Part shown: positions 1-5,976 of the stretch, piece after piece
How the letters are laid out: every line of letters starts with the position of its first letter
Numbering within the stretch: position 1 is the stretch's first letter
Origin: JBBRWV01 sp038248985
Lineage (GTDB): Bacteria > Planctomycetota > Phycisphaerae > WQYP01
Assembly: GCA_038248985.1 (NCBI GenBank)
Contig: JBBRWV010000143.1
Coordinates: 1 to 8,489 of the forward strand
Reading direction: 5' to 3'
DNA: 8,489 nucleotides
The notes under the pieces: model-generated
The model's input: only the letters and a program-made list of their open reading frames with translations
Told to the model about the DNA's origin: nothing
Databases searched by the model: none
Position numbers and translations under genes: made by a program

Positions 1-43
1 AGCCACGCAGGCCCCACCCGTGATACAACAAGCTGGTGGACAT
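1..43 (-). mobile_element. ISL3-type transposase, N-terminal fragment (runs off left edge)
   Basis: Reading leftward from the ATG at 43, the 14 visible codons give MSTSLLYHGWGLRG, after which the gene leaves the window. From memory of the family, this closely matches the start of ISL3-family transposases, which open with MST-LLYH-(F/W)G-RG just before the zinc-binding domain. A good ribosome binding site (AAAGGAG) lies about eight bases upstream on the minus strand. The rest of the protein, including the DDE catalytic part, is not visible, so intactness cannot be judged. The right-hand end of the element must lie somewhere right of 43, but I could not fix its terminal repeat. The family call rests on a short peptide and is therefore moderate. 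Confidence 0.6.
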
Positions 44-427
44 GTTCTGGACTCCTTTCTGAAGTGGTGCAACTCCCGAGGAGACAGACATGTCCACCTT
101 TATTCAAGTCTACCTACGCTTTAACCGGATGAACCATATTTTTGATGCCACTCTGGTCATTTGCGTGGTGAGAGTGGGTCACCGAAAAGATGTATATCGG
201 GGGCTTTAACGTGCGAGGAAATTGTCTGTGGGTTTTGGGATTGGGTGTGTGCGAGAGCATGTTTGACGGAAGGGGCGCGACGAAGCAAGGTTGGGGTGGG
301 GGCATTTTGTTGGTTTGTTTTGCGGAGGGAGGGGGCAAGGGACGCTTTTTGAGGTAGGGTGGGCGGAGTTTGTTGGGGGGGGCCGCAGTTCAAACTGTGA
401 CGCTGCGCCTCGATTGGCAGGTGAGAA
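44..427. other. Gene-poor leader/intergenic stretch beside the IS
   Basis: No convincing gene is seen. The first part (44 to about 130) probably holds the upstream region and end of the ISL3-like element. An 11-bp perfect inverted repeat (35-45 and 88-98) lies here. A 39-codon open frame at 90-209 (+) has a plausible GAGGAGA ribosome site, but its product is unrecognised. An 8-bp direct repeat, gctttaac, occurs at 118-125 and 203-210. From about 210 the plus strand becomes markedly G-rich, as in the housekeeping region. A frame at 161-352 (+) has no recognisable features and is treated as spurious. I see no clear promoter for the gene at 428. Confidence 0.5.
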
Positions 428-844
428 ATGGAAAAGGTTTGGTATGTCCTGGCGGTATGGATGACGGCGCTAGCGGGGGCGCACATTTATTCGAATGCAC
501 ATATGCCGTATGGGCACTTTGTGACTGGGTATGAGTTGGTCGGGACAGTTCTAATCGTTTCGGGGATGGCGACGTTGTTCGTGTTGCCGCTGGTTTGTAT
601 GGGTCTGGCGAGCCTCATTTTTTTTCCTACAACAGCGTGGTTGGCGGTCACGGAGGGGATTGTTTCGGTTGTTGTGGCGGGGTTATTGATGGTTGGTATG
701 GTGTGTCGGGTGGTCCCTTGGGAGAGATGGGATGCGGAGTGGATGCTATTTGGCGTGTTGGTTTTAGGGGCGACACTGGCGGCCGCGCTCAGTGGGCATG
801 TAGTGAGGAGATTTTTGGGTTCATCTCCCAATTCCGGGAGGTGA
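428..844 (+). CDS. Small integral membrane protein, unknown function
   Basis: This 138-residue protein is dominated by hydrophobic segments. About four membrane helices can be drawn: residues 3-21, 37-60, roughly 62-92 (possibly one long or two short helices), and 104-122. The C-terminal tail ends in Arg/Ser residues (VVRRFLGSSPNSGR) and is probably cytoplasmic. No catalytic or binding motif is recognisable. The start is supported by a purine-rich AGGTGAG just upstream of ATG 428. The gene stands alone: a gene-poor stretch precedes it and a repeat-bearing spacer follows. Codons follow the G/T-rich bias of the plus strand, so it looks resident rather than recently acquired. The hydrophobic pattern argues that it is real, but no family is recognised. 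Confidence 0.55.
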   Translation: MEKVWYVLAVWMTALAGAHIYSNAHMPYGHFVTGYELVGTVLIVSGMATLFVLPLVCMGLASLIFFPTTAWLAVTEGIVSVVVAGLLMVGMVCRVVPWERWDAEWMLFGVLVLGATLAAALSGHVVRRFLGSSPNSGR

Positions 845-871
845 CGTGAGGGAGCGGTGAGGATGAATGGC

Positions 872-901
872 CACGGACAGACAGGGACAGACACGGACAG
901 A
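872..901. repeat. 10-bp tandem repeat, three copies
   Basis: Three contiguous 10-base units are seen: cacggacaga, cagggacaga, cacggacaga, differing at one position. They lie in the 156-base spacer between the membrane protein and the XRE regulator. The same GGACAGACA theme, from memory, recurs in intergenic DNA of verrucomicrobial-type genomes. An open frame covering it (from 857) would read as HGQTGTDTD and is judged spurious. Confidence 0.7.
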
Positions 902-1000
902 TGCATCCAAGAATCAGAAGAGTGTAGGGGAAGGGATGCGGTTTGGAGGGGACGAGGATGGCGAGGGACAGGTGAGGGAGAGGTTGACGGATTGAATAAC

Positions 1001-1330
1001 TTAGGAACCCGCTTGGGTCAGGGCGGCGTCGATGCGGGTGATGGTTTCGCGGGTGGGGGCGTGTTTTCCGCCTTCGAGTCGGCAGATTGTTTCCAGGCGG
1101 ACGCCAGCTTTTTTGGCCAAGTCTTTCTGGGTCAGACCGGCTTTGATGCGGCGGGAAATGAGTTTGCGGGCGATGGCTGCGTCGGCGAAGGCGAGGGCAT
1201 CGCGAGCGCCACGTTTGTTGGGCGGGGGGAGAGGAGGAAGCACGCCGGCTTTTTCCATCAGATCGGCGAAGGCCTCGGCGGTAAGAACGACGAGTTTTTT
1301 GCCATCAATATTCAGGGTTTGAATTGTCAT
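1001..1330 (-). CDS. XRE-family HTH regulator, antitoxin-like
   Basis: This 109-residue protein has a two-part layout typical of antitoxins of RelE/HigB-type modules. Residues 1-30 (MTIQTLNIDGKKLVVLTAEAF onward) form a short beta/helix segment of the KLVVL-type seen before many antitoxin HTH domains. A proline-rich linker (31-38) follows. Residues 53-108 are a Cro/C1-type helix-turn-helix (RRIKAGLTQKDLAKKAGV, then ETICRLEGGKHAPTRETI). It would bind operator DNA and autorepress. The start is supported by AAAGGTGA upstream of ATG 1330. No intact toxin gene is adjacent: only a short reading-frame tail (SLRHRRDVLER and stop, 1334-1369) precedes it on the same strand, so it appears to be an orphan. 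The HTH call is firm; the antitoxin role is inferred. Confidence 0.8.
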   Translation of the reverse strand: MTIQTLNIDGKKLVVLTAEAFADLMEKAGVLPPLPPPNKRGARDALAFADAAIARKLISRRIKAGLTQKDLAKKAGVRLETICRLEGGKHAPTRETITRIDAALTQAGS

Positions 1331-1333
1331 ATT

Positions 1334-1369
1334 TCACCTTTCCAACACATCGCGGCGGTGGCGGAGTGA
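1334..1369 (-). pseudogene. Possible C-terminal remnant of the lost upstream partner (toxin?)
   Basis: Immediately upstream of the XRE gene, the minus strand reads SLRHRRDVLER then TGA, with the stop three bases before the regulator's ATG. This spacing and basic tail would suit a toxin gene coupled to its antitoxin. Further upstream the frame runs into the palindromic element and meets a stop at 1433-1435, so no intact gene exists. Alternatively this stretch is simply the outer end of the repeat element. Only 11 codons remain, so the family cannot be identified. Confidence 0.3.
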
Positions 1370-1475
1370 GTCGCCCCGTTGGGGCTGGGGGTCTATGCGT
1401 TTCGGTTGCGTCCACGGGCTTACGCCGCATGGCTACTGGAAGCCGCCGCTTCGCGGCTCCGAAGGAGGGGAGGAT
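1367..1475. repeat. Palindrome-rich intergenic element (REP-like)
   Basis: This roughly 100-base stretch contains short GC-rich inverted repeats: gcccc-gtt-ggggc at 1373-1385 and gccgc-ttc-gcggc at 1445-1457. Between them lies a G/C-rich segment (cgtccacgggcttacgccgc and following). From memory, units combining a CGTTGGGG hairpin, a TTACGCCGC segment and a CGCTTCGCGG hairpin recur between genes in verrucomicrobial and planctomycetal genomes, but copy number cannot be tested in this single window. It separates the XRE gene from the small membrane protein and supplies the latter's stop codon. The boundaries are approximate. Confidence 0.6.
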
Positions 1476-1768
1476 GGGGAAGAGGGGAGACGCAGGTGTT
1501 CGATGGTCCAGAAAATTGTGTTGATGACGAGGATGATGAGAATCGTATAACAGATGCTTCTGAGAAGGGTGTTTTGTTTTTGCTGGGCTTCGAGTTGATC
1601 TGCGAGGATACTGGTGGCGAATTCTGAATTTGTGTTTTTAGAGGCTTGAATCACCGTACTGGTTAGTACGGAGTTATCGCTTCTATGCGATTGCATTGAA
1701 AGGATAATTAAGAGGGTGGATGCAGCGAGGATATCGACGACGGCGAGCGGGCTATGAGTGCGCATCAT
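1433..1768 (-). CDS. Small two-helix membrane protein, C-terminus overwritten by repeat
   Basis: This 111-residue frame has two hydrophobic segments, at about residues 8-25 (LAVVDILAASTLLIILSM) and 70-89 (RSICYTILIILVINTIFW). Between them lies a polar, partly helical stretch rich in Ser, Asn and Gln (26-69). No family is recognised. The final residues (about 95-111, PSSPSSPPSEPRSGGFQ) are encoded inside the palindromic element, which also provides the TAG stop, so the natural end is probably lost or replaced. Two ATGs stand in tandem (1768 and 1765) without a strong ribosome site. A -10-like TATATT lies just after the cysK terminator. Base composition is more AT-rich than its neighbours. It could be a real small protein or a truncated one. 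Confidence 0.5.
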   Translation of the reverse strand: MMRTHSPLAVVDILAASTLLIILSMQSHRSDNSVLTSTVIQASKNTNSEFATSILADQLEAQQKQNTLLRSICYTILIILVINTIFWTIEHLRLPSSPSSPPSEPRSGGFQ

Positions 1769-1804
1769 CTGAAGATCCGTAGGAGAATGTTCATGCTCAA
1801 TATA

Positions 1805-1839
1805 CCAAAAAAGCGGGATCGGTTTTAGACGATCCCGCT
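1805..1839 (-). terminator. Rho-independent terminator of cysK
   Basis: A perfect 10-bp stem (agcgggatcg at 1812-1821 paired with cgatcccgct at 1830-1839) encloses an 8-base loop. Read on the minus strand it is followed by six T residues (plus-strand A at 1807-1812). It lies about 40 bases past the cysK stop, in the right orientation to end that transcript. Confidence 0.9.
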
Positions 1840-1878
1840 GGGGGTTTTAGTTGGCGTTTCTTTTGGGGGTGCGGGGGG

Positions 1879-2826
1879 TTATTCGAGGCCTTCAAAGAGG
1901 GCGGTGGAGATGTAGCGTTCGCCGGTGGAGCAGGCGACGGTGACGATGGTTTTGCCTTTGAATTCGGGGCGCTGGGCGACTTGGATGGCGGCCCAGAGGT
2001 TGGCCCCGGAGGAGATGCCGGCGAGGATGCCTTCTTCGGAGGCGAGTTTGCGGGCGGTGGCGAAGGCGTCTTCGTTGGAGACCTGGATGACTTCATCGAC
2101 GAGATCGGTGAGGAGATTTTTGGGGATGAAGCCGGCACCGGTGCCTTGGATTTTGTGGGGGCCGGGCTTGAGGGGTTGGCCGGCTTTGAACTGGGTGATG
2201 ACGGGCGAGCCGACGGGTTCGACGGCGATGGCTTGGAAATTGGGGTTGCGTTTTTTGAGGACGGAGGCGATGCCGGAGATGGTGCCGCCGGTGCCGACGG
2301 CGGAGATGATGGCATCCACTTTTCCGTCGGTGTCTTTCCAGATTTCTTCGGCGGTGGTTTTCTGGTGGATTTCGATATTGGCGGGGTTGTCGAACTGGGA
2401 GGCGATGATGGAGTTGGGATTTTGCTTATGGAGCTCGTCGCACTTACGGATGGCGCCGGGCATGCCTTCGGAGCCGGGGGTGAGGACGAGGTTGGCGCCG
2501 AGGATGCGGAGGAGTCGGCGGCGTTCGAGGGACATGGTTTCGGGCATGGTGAGGGTGAGTTTGTAGCCTTTGGCGGCGGCGACGAAGGCGAGGGCAATGC
2601 CGGTGTTGCCGGAGGTGGCCTCGTAGATTTGGGTTTCTTTGTTGAGCTTGCCGGCTTTTTCTGCGGCTTCGATCATGGCGGCGCCGATGCGGTCTTTGAC
2701 GGAGCCGAGGGGGTTGAAATATTCGAGCTTCATGAGGATGGTGGCGCCATTGGCGGGGGCGAGCTTGTTGATGCGGACGAGGGGTGTTCGGCCGATGGTT
2801 TGGATGATGTCTGAGTAGATGGGCAT
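1879..2826 (-). CDS. cysK: Cysteine synthase A (O-acetylserine sulfhydrylase)
   Basis: This PLP enzyme converts O-acetylserine and sulfide to cysteine and acetate in the cytoplasm. With the start at 2826 it has 315 residues, the usual CysK length. The Schiff-base lysine is K44 in NPLGSVKDR. The substrate-binding loop TSGNTG is at 71-76, the PLP-phosphate loop GTGGT at 178-182, and GISSGAN and ACSTGERY follow near the C-terminus. Two ATGs compete: GGAG abuts the one at 2832 but sits six bases from the one at 2826, so 2826 is preferred. A promoter-like pair lies upstream and a strong terminator downstream, so it can be its own transcript, although birA is only about 100 bases upstream. The CysK versus CysM/cystathionine synthase distinction rests on overall length and motif wording. 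Confidence 0.95.
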   Translation of the reverse strand: MPIYSDIIQTIGRTPLVRINKLAPANGATILMKLEYFNPLGSVKDRIGAAMIEAAEKAGKLNKETQIYEATSGNTGIALAFVAAAKGYKLTLTMPETMSLERRRLLRILGANLVLTPGSEGMPGAIRKCDELHKQNPNSIIASQFDNPANIEIHQKTTAEEIWKDTDGKVDAIISAVGTGGTISGIASVLKKRNPNFQAIAVEPVGSPVITQFKAGQPLKPGPHKIQGTGAGFIPKNLLTDLVDEVIQVSNEDAFATARKLASEEGILAGISSGANLWAAIQVAQRPEFKGKTIVTVACSTGERYISTALFEGLE

Positions 2827-2863
2827 GGTCATCTCCTATAAAAATGGTCGACTTGAGAAGATG

Positions 2864-2892
2864 AAGTTATCAGAGAATAAGTGGGGAGTCAA
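2864..2892 (-). promoter_or_regulatory. Candidate sigma-70 promoter for cysK
   Basis: On the minus strand, TTGACT (2892-2887) is followed after 17 bases by TAACTT (2869-2864), about 35-40 bases before the cysK start. The region is AT-rich compared with its surroundings. It would give cysK expression independent of birA. No operator or riboswitch structure was recognised. Confidence 0.45.
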
Positions 2893-2933
2893 TGAGAGTT
2901 TGGATAAATTCCTTGCATGGTGGTAGGAAAGCG

Positions 2934-3710
2934 TTAGCGGAGGGGGAGGTCGGCGAGGTGGGTGAGGGTGCCGAGGGTGATGGAGCGGAGGGTGCCGGAG
3001 CAATCGAGGAGGAGTTCGCCGGTGGGGGAGAGGCCGGCGCCGCGGCCTGTGAGGTGTTGATCGTGGGTGTGGATGCGGAGGGTTTGGCCGAGGAGAGGGT
3101 CACGGGAGCGGGCGAAATCGATGGCCCAGGAGAGGCCGATTTCGGCGGTGCGATGGAGTGCGTCGGCGAGGTGGTGTTGGATCGCGCGGGAGATTTTTTG
3201 GGGATCGAGGGGGTGGCCGATGAGGGTGCTGAGCGAGGTGGCGCGAGGTTGGAGATCGGGGGGGAAGGCTTGGGGCGCGGTGTTGAGGTTGAGGCCGATG
3301 CCGATGATGGTGGCGAAATTATCTCCGCGGGCGACGGATTCGCAAAGTATGCCGGCGATTTTTTTTTGTTGGAAGACGAGGTCATTGGGCCAGCGGATTT
3401 GGAGTTGGGGGAGATTGGAGGATTCGAGGGCTTGGGCGAGGGCGACTCCGACGACGAGGGGGAGGCGGTGGCGATGGAGGGGAGGGATATTTTCAGCGAC
3501 GGCGGAGAGGTAGAGGCCGCCCTTGGGTGAGGACCAGGCGCGTCCGTGTTGACCGCGGCCGTGGGTTTGTTGGTGGGCGATGTGGAGGATGCCGTGGGCG
3601 GAGCGGTGGAGGTTCCAGGCGTCGAGGGTGTCAGCGAGGGCGAGGTCGTTGGTGGAGGGGACGCAGTCATGGGAGTGGATGTGCCAGGTAGTGGGGCTGG
3701 GCGTGGGCAT
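2934..3710 (-). CDS. birA: Biotin--[acetyl-CoA-carboxylase] ligase
   Basis: This enzyme activates biotin with ATP and attaches it to the biotin carrier lysine of acetyl-CoA carboxylase. The 258 residues show the catalytic LplA/BirA domain. STND is at 19-22, and the biotinyl-AMP loop GRGQHGRAW is at 51-59. KGGLYLS follows, then RWPND (106-110), KIAGILCE with the conserved lysine K117, and GIGLNLN (137-143). A C-terminal SH3-like BPL_C domain occupies about 205-255. There is no N-terminal winged-helix domain, so this is a monofunctional class I ligase, unlike E. coli BirA, and should not repress biotin genes. The start is the only Met in the N-terminal region. There is no good ribosome site, and only 17 bases separate it from the upstream gene, which suggests cotranscription. 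Confidence 0.93.
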   Translation of the reverse strand: MPTPSPTTWHIHSHDCVPSTNDLALADTLDAWNLHRSAHGILHIAHQQTHGRGQHGRAWSSPKGGLYLSAVAENIPPLHRHRLPLVVGVALAQALESSNLPQLQIRWPNDLVFQQKKIAGILCESVARGDNFATIIGIGLNLNTAPQAFPPDLQPRATSLSTLIGHPLDPQKISRAIQHHLADALHRTAEIGLSWAIDFARSRDPLLGQTLRIHTHDQHLTGRGAGLSPTGELLLDCSGTLRSITLGTLTHLADLPLR

Positions 3711-3727
3711 GGGGAGGGCTTTCGGGG

Positions 3728-4516
3728 TTAGCGCTGGAGGGCGCGGCGCAGGGCGTCGGCGGCGTGGACGGCGGCGGCCTGGGGGTTGGCGATGTCGCGG
3801 ACGTCGATGATGGTGGGGCCGCGGAAATTTTGTTCCTGGAGGGTGTGGAGGATTTGGGCGAGGGGGAGTTGGCCTTGGCCGAGTTCGACGATGCGGAGGG
3901 CGTTGCCGGCGCGGAGGGCGTCGGAGGCGGTGAATTGGCCGATGTGGCCGGCGTAATCGGAGGCGAGGGTGAGGGGGTTTTCACCGGCGGCGATTTGTTT
4001 GGCACCGTCGAAGTGAATGCGGGCCTGGTCGAAATCGACGGCGTGGAGGAGGGTGGCGAGTTTGCCGGTGACATCGGCACCGAGGGCGAGGTTGAGGCCG
4101 GCGGCGTCGGCTTGTTGGGCGAGTTCACGCAAGGCGCTGATGAGGGAGGAGTCGGGGATTTTGCTATCGGTGAGGCTGCCGATGTAGAGGGAGAGAGTGG
4201 GAGCGCCGAGGGTGCGGGCGAGGGTGATGGCGCGGCGGGCGTTGTCGAGGGTGCGGTCGATGGTGGCGGGATCAGTGAGGGAGGTGCGAGGTGCGGCGAT
4301 GCGGAGGGAATCGAGGCGGAGGCCTTTGTGGGCGAGGATGCGTTGGACGTGGCGCTGGGCGGTGCCGCTGAGTTGATCGGGGGCGAGTTCAGGATGGTTG
4401 GTGGGTATGGCGATGCCGGAGTAACCGGCGGAGGAGGCGAGGTCGAAGGCGGAGCGGGCGTCTGGGCCGAGGCCGTCGAGGGAGAGGGAGGCGGGGATTT
4501 GGGAGTTGGTGGACAT
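3728..4516 (-). CDS. Xylose isomerase-like TIM-barrel protein, metal site degenerate
   Basis: This 262-residue protein follows the sugar phosphate isomerase/epimerase (AP endonuclease 2) layout. It has GYSGIAIPTN in the first strands, GAPTLSLYIGS near 105-114, LNLALGADV (141-149), ARIHFDGA (165-172), HIGQFTASD (191-199), LGQGQLPLAQILHTL (212-226) and GPTIIDVRD (233-241). These map onto the usual LALE, LDTGH, HVHLKD, GEGxID and LxxE motifs. Most metal-ligand positions look changed: Glu to Gly at 146, His lost after D170, and the last Glu to Asp at 238. Substrate is unknown, and it may be non-catalytic or divergent. It sits between cinA (61-base gap) and birA (17-base gap), probably in one transcript. 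No ribosome site is visible before ATG 4516. The fold call is fair; function is not assigned. Confidence 0.75.
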   Translation of the reverse strand: MSTNSQIPASLSLDGLGPDARSAFDLASSAGYSGIAIPTNHPELAPDQLSGTAQRHVQRILAHKGLRLDSLRIAAPRTSLTDPATIDRTLDNARRAITLARTLGAPTLSLYIGSLTDSKIPDSSLISALRELAQQADAAGLNLALGADVTGKLATLLHAVDFDQARIHFDGAKQIAAGENPLTLASDYAGHIGQFTASDALRAGNALRIVELGQGQLPLAQILHTLQEQNFRGPTIIDVRDIANPQAAAVHAADALRRALQR

Positions 4517-4577
4517 GGAGGGAGTGTGAGGGGTAGGGGGGGAAGATGCAAGGGAAAGATGGGTCAGCGGTGAGGGG

Positions 4578-5864
4578 TCAGAGAAGCAAGTAGCAAGAAG
4601 TTTGTTGGGTTAGGGGGGGGAATTCTGGGGTGTTGAGGATTTTCCAACGGAGGAGGGCGAGGGCCATTTGGGCGGCGCGGAGGCGGATGGCGGAGCGATC
4701 GCCGGGGAAGATGAATTTTTTGGCGCGGGTTTCGGTGGGGGAGGCGAGGGCGATCCAGACTGTGCCGACGGGTTTTTCGGGGGTGGTGCCGTCGGGTCCG
4801 GCGAGGCCGGTGATGGCGAGGGCGAAGTGCGTGGCGGCTTTTTGGCGGGCACCTTCGGCCATGGCGCGGGCGACGGGTTCGGAGACGGCACCGTGTTGGG
4901 CGAGGAGAGATTCGGGGACGCTTAGTTCTTCGATTTTGGCCTGGTTGGCGTAGGTGATCCAGCCGCGTTGGAAGAAGGCGGAGGCGCCGGGGATGCTGGT
5001 GAGGAGTTGGGCGAGGAGGCCGCCGGTGCAGGATTCGGCGGTGGCGAGGGTGAAGGAGTTTTCGAGGAGGAGTGCGGCGAGGGAGAGTTGGAGGGAGGTT
5101 TCGTTTTCGCCGAAGATGATGGGGCCGAGGCGGGGGGTGATTTGGGTGCGGAGGAGTTCAGTGGCGGCGGCGGTTTCGTCGGGCGTGCCAGTGGCGTAGA
5201 TGCGGACGGAGACGATGCCATCGTGGACGGTGGTGCCGACGGAGGGGTTGGCGCCGCGGGTCATGAGGTCGTGGATTTTTTCGCCGACGATGGATTCGCC
5301 GAGGCCGAAGGTGTTGATTTTGGTGGCGCGGGTGTGGACGCCGTGGGAGCGGGCTTGGAGGAGTGGGAGGATGGAGAGGCGGAACATTTCCTGCATTTCT
5401 TGGGGGACGCCGGGGACGACGAAGATTTCGGTTTGGAAGAGGGTGGCATGGAGGCCGGGGGCGGTGCCGCAGGAGTTTTGGAGGATGGAGGCAGATTGGG
5501 GGCGGAGTATTTGGAGGCGGTTGGAGGGGGACATGGAGCGGTTGCGGAGGGCGAACCAGGCTTGGAGCTGGGCGAGGGCGAGGGGGTCTTCGATGAGGGG
5601 GGATTGGAGGGCGGAGGCGAGGGCTTGGCGGGTGAGGTCGTCGTCGGTGGGGCCGAGGCCGCCGGAGATGAGGAGGAGGTTGGTGTGATTTTGGGCGGCG
5701 AGTTGGATGGCGTGGATGATGGGTTGGAGTTGATCGCCGACGGTGAGGTGGGCGGAGGTGGTGATGCCGAGGGCGGTGAGCTGGAGGGAGAGCCAGGTGG
5801 CGTTGGAGTTGAGGGTGAGGCCGGAGACGAGTTCGTCGCCGATGGAGAGGATGGTGGCGTGCAT
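4578..5864 (-). CDS. cinA: CinA: nucleotide pyrophosphatase-like domain plus NMN amidohydrolase
   Basis: This 428-residue two-domain protein matches full-length CinA (usually about 415-430). Residues 1-170 are the MoaB/MogA-like COG1058 domain: IGDELVSGLTLNSNATWLS (8-26), ISGGLGPTDDD (66-76) and VVPGVPQEM (149-157). The middle part carries KINTFGLGESIVGEKI and SVGTTVHDGIVSVRIYATG. Residues about 265-410 are the PncC domain, which deamidates nicotinamide mononucleotide. Its nucleophile serine is in AESCTGG (276-282), followed by WITYANQAK (302-310) with the conserved Tyr and Lys, and ITGLAGPDG. It recycles NMN in pyridine nucleotide salvage. A 33-codon upstream extension is open, but the start at 5864 has AAAGGA upstream and matches the family N-terminus. 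It is divergent from scpB. Confidence 0.95.
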   Translation of the reverse strand: MHATILSIGDELVSGLTLNSNATWLSLQLTALGITTSAHLTVGDQLQPIIHAIQLAAQNHTNLLLISGGLGPTDDDLTRQALASALQSPLIEDPLALAQLQAWFALRNRSMSPSNRLQILRPQSASILQNSCGTAPGLHATLFQTEIFVVPGVPQEMQEMFRLSILPLLQARSHGVHTRATKINTFGLGESIVGEKIHDLMTRGANPSVGTTVHDGIVSVRIYATGTPDETAAATELLRTQITPRLGPIIFGENETSLQLSLAALLLENSFTLATAESCTGGLLAQLLTSIPGASAFFQRGWITYANQAKIEELSVPESLLAQHGAVSEPVARAMAEGARQKAATHFALAITGLAGPDGTTPEKPVGTVWIALASPTETRAKKFIFPGDRSAIRLRAAQMALALLRWKILNTPEFPPLTQQTSCYLLL

Positions 5865-5976
5865 GGGATCCTTTCGTGAGGTTGAGGGGATTGTAGGCGC
5901 GGGGCGGGGCGCGGTGCGAGGAGTTGGGGTGGGGAAAGACTGGACGGTGATGGCGGGGTGCAATTAGAGTAGGGGG
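5865..5976. promoter_or_regulatory. Divergent intergenic region between cinA and scpB
   Basis: This 112-base spacer must carry the leftward cinA promoter and the rightward scpB promoter. The cinA ribosome site (AAAGGA on the minus strand) is clear at its left edge, while at its right edge a G-run directly abuts the scpB ATG. The sequence is very G-rich on the plus strand, and no convincing -35/-10 pair stands out. Confidence 0.4.

Noticed and set aside
161..352. 63-codon plus-strand frame
   Set aside because: No ribosome site, no recognisable domain, and it lies in G-rich DNA where open frames arise by chance.
857..1369. 170-codon plus-strand frame starting in the tandem repeat
   Set aside because: Runs antisense through the XRE gene, whose HTH domain is convincing; its start lies in repeat DNA.
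1981..2814. 277-codon plus-strand frame
   Set aside because: Antisense shadow of cysK with Gly/Asp/Glu-rich composition caused by the same skew.
3667..4551. 294-codon Ser/Pro-rich minus-strand frame
   Set aside because: Out-of-register shadow of the TIM-barrel gene; low-complexity Ser/Pro/Thr composition.
4968..5879. Long Gly/Glu-rich open frame of 303 codons on the plus strand
   Set aside because: It is the antisense shadow of cinA, kept open by the G-rich skew; its composition (GGG, GEG, EGE runs) is not protein-like and cinA motifs are unambiguous.
5865..5963. 33-codon N-terminal extension of CinA
   Set aside because: Pro/Thr-rich and unlike the family N-terminus; the ATG at 5864 has AAAGGA upstream and gives the expected length.
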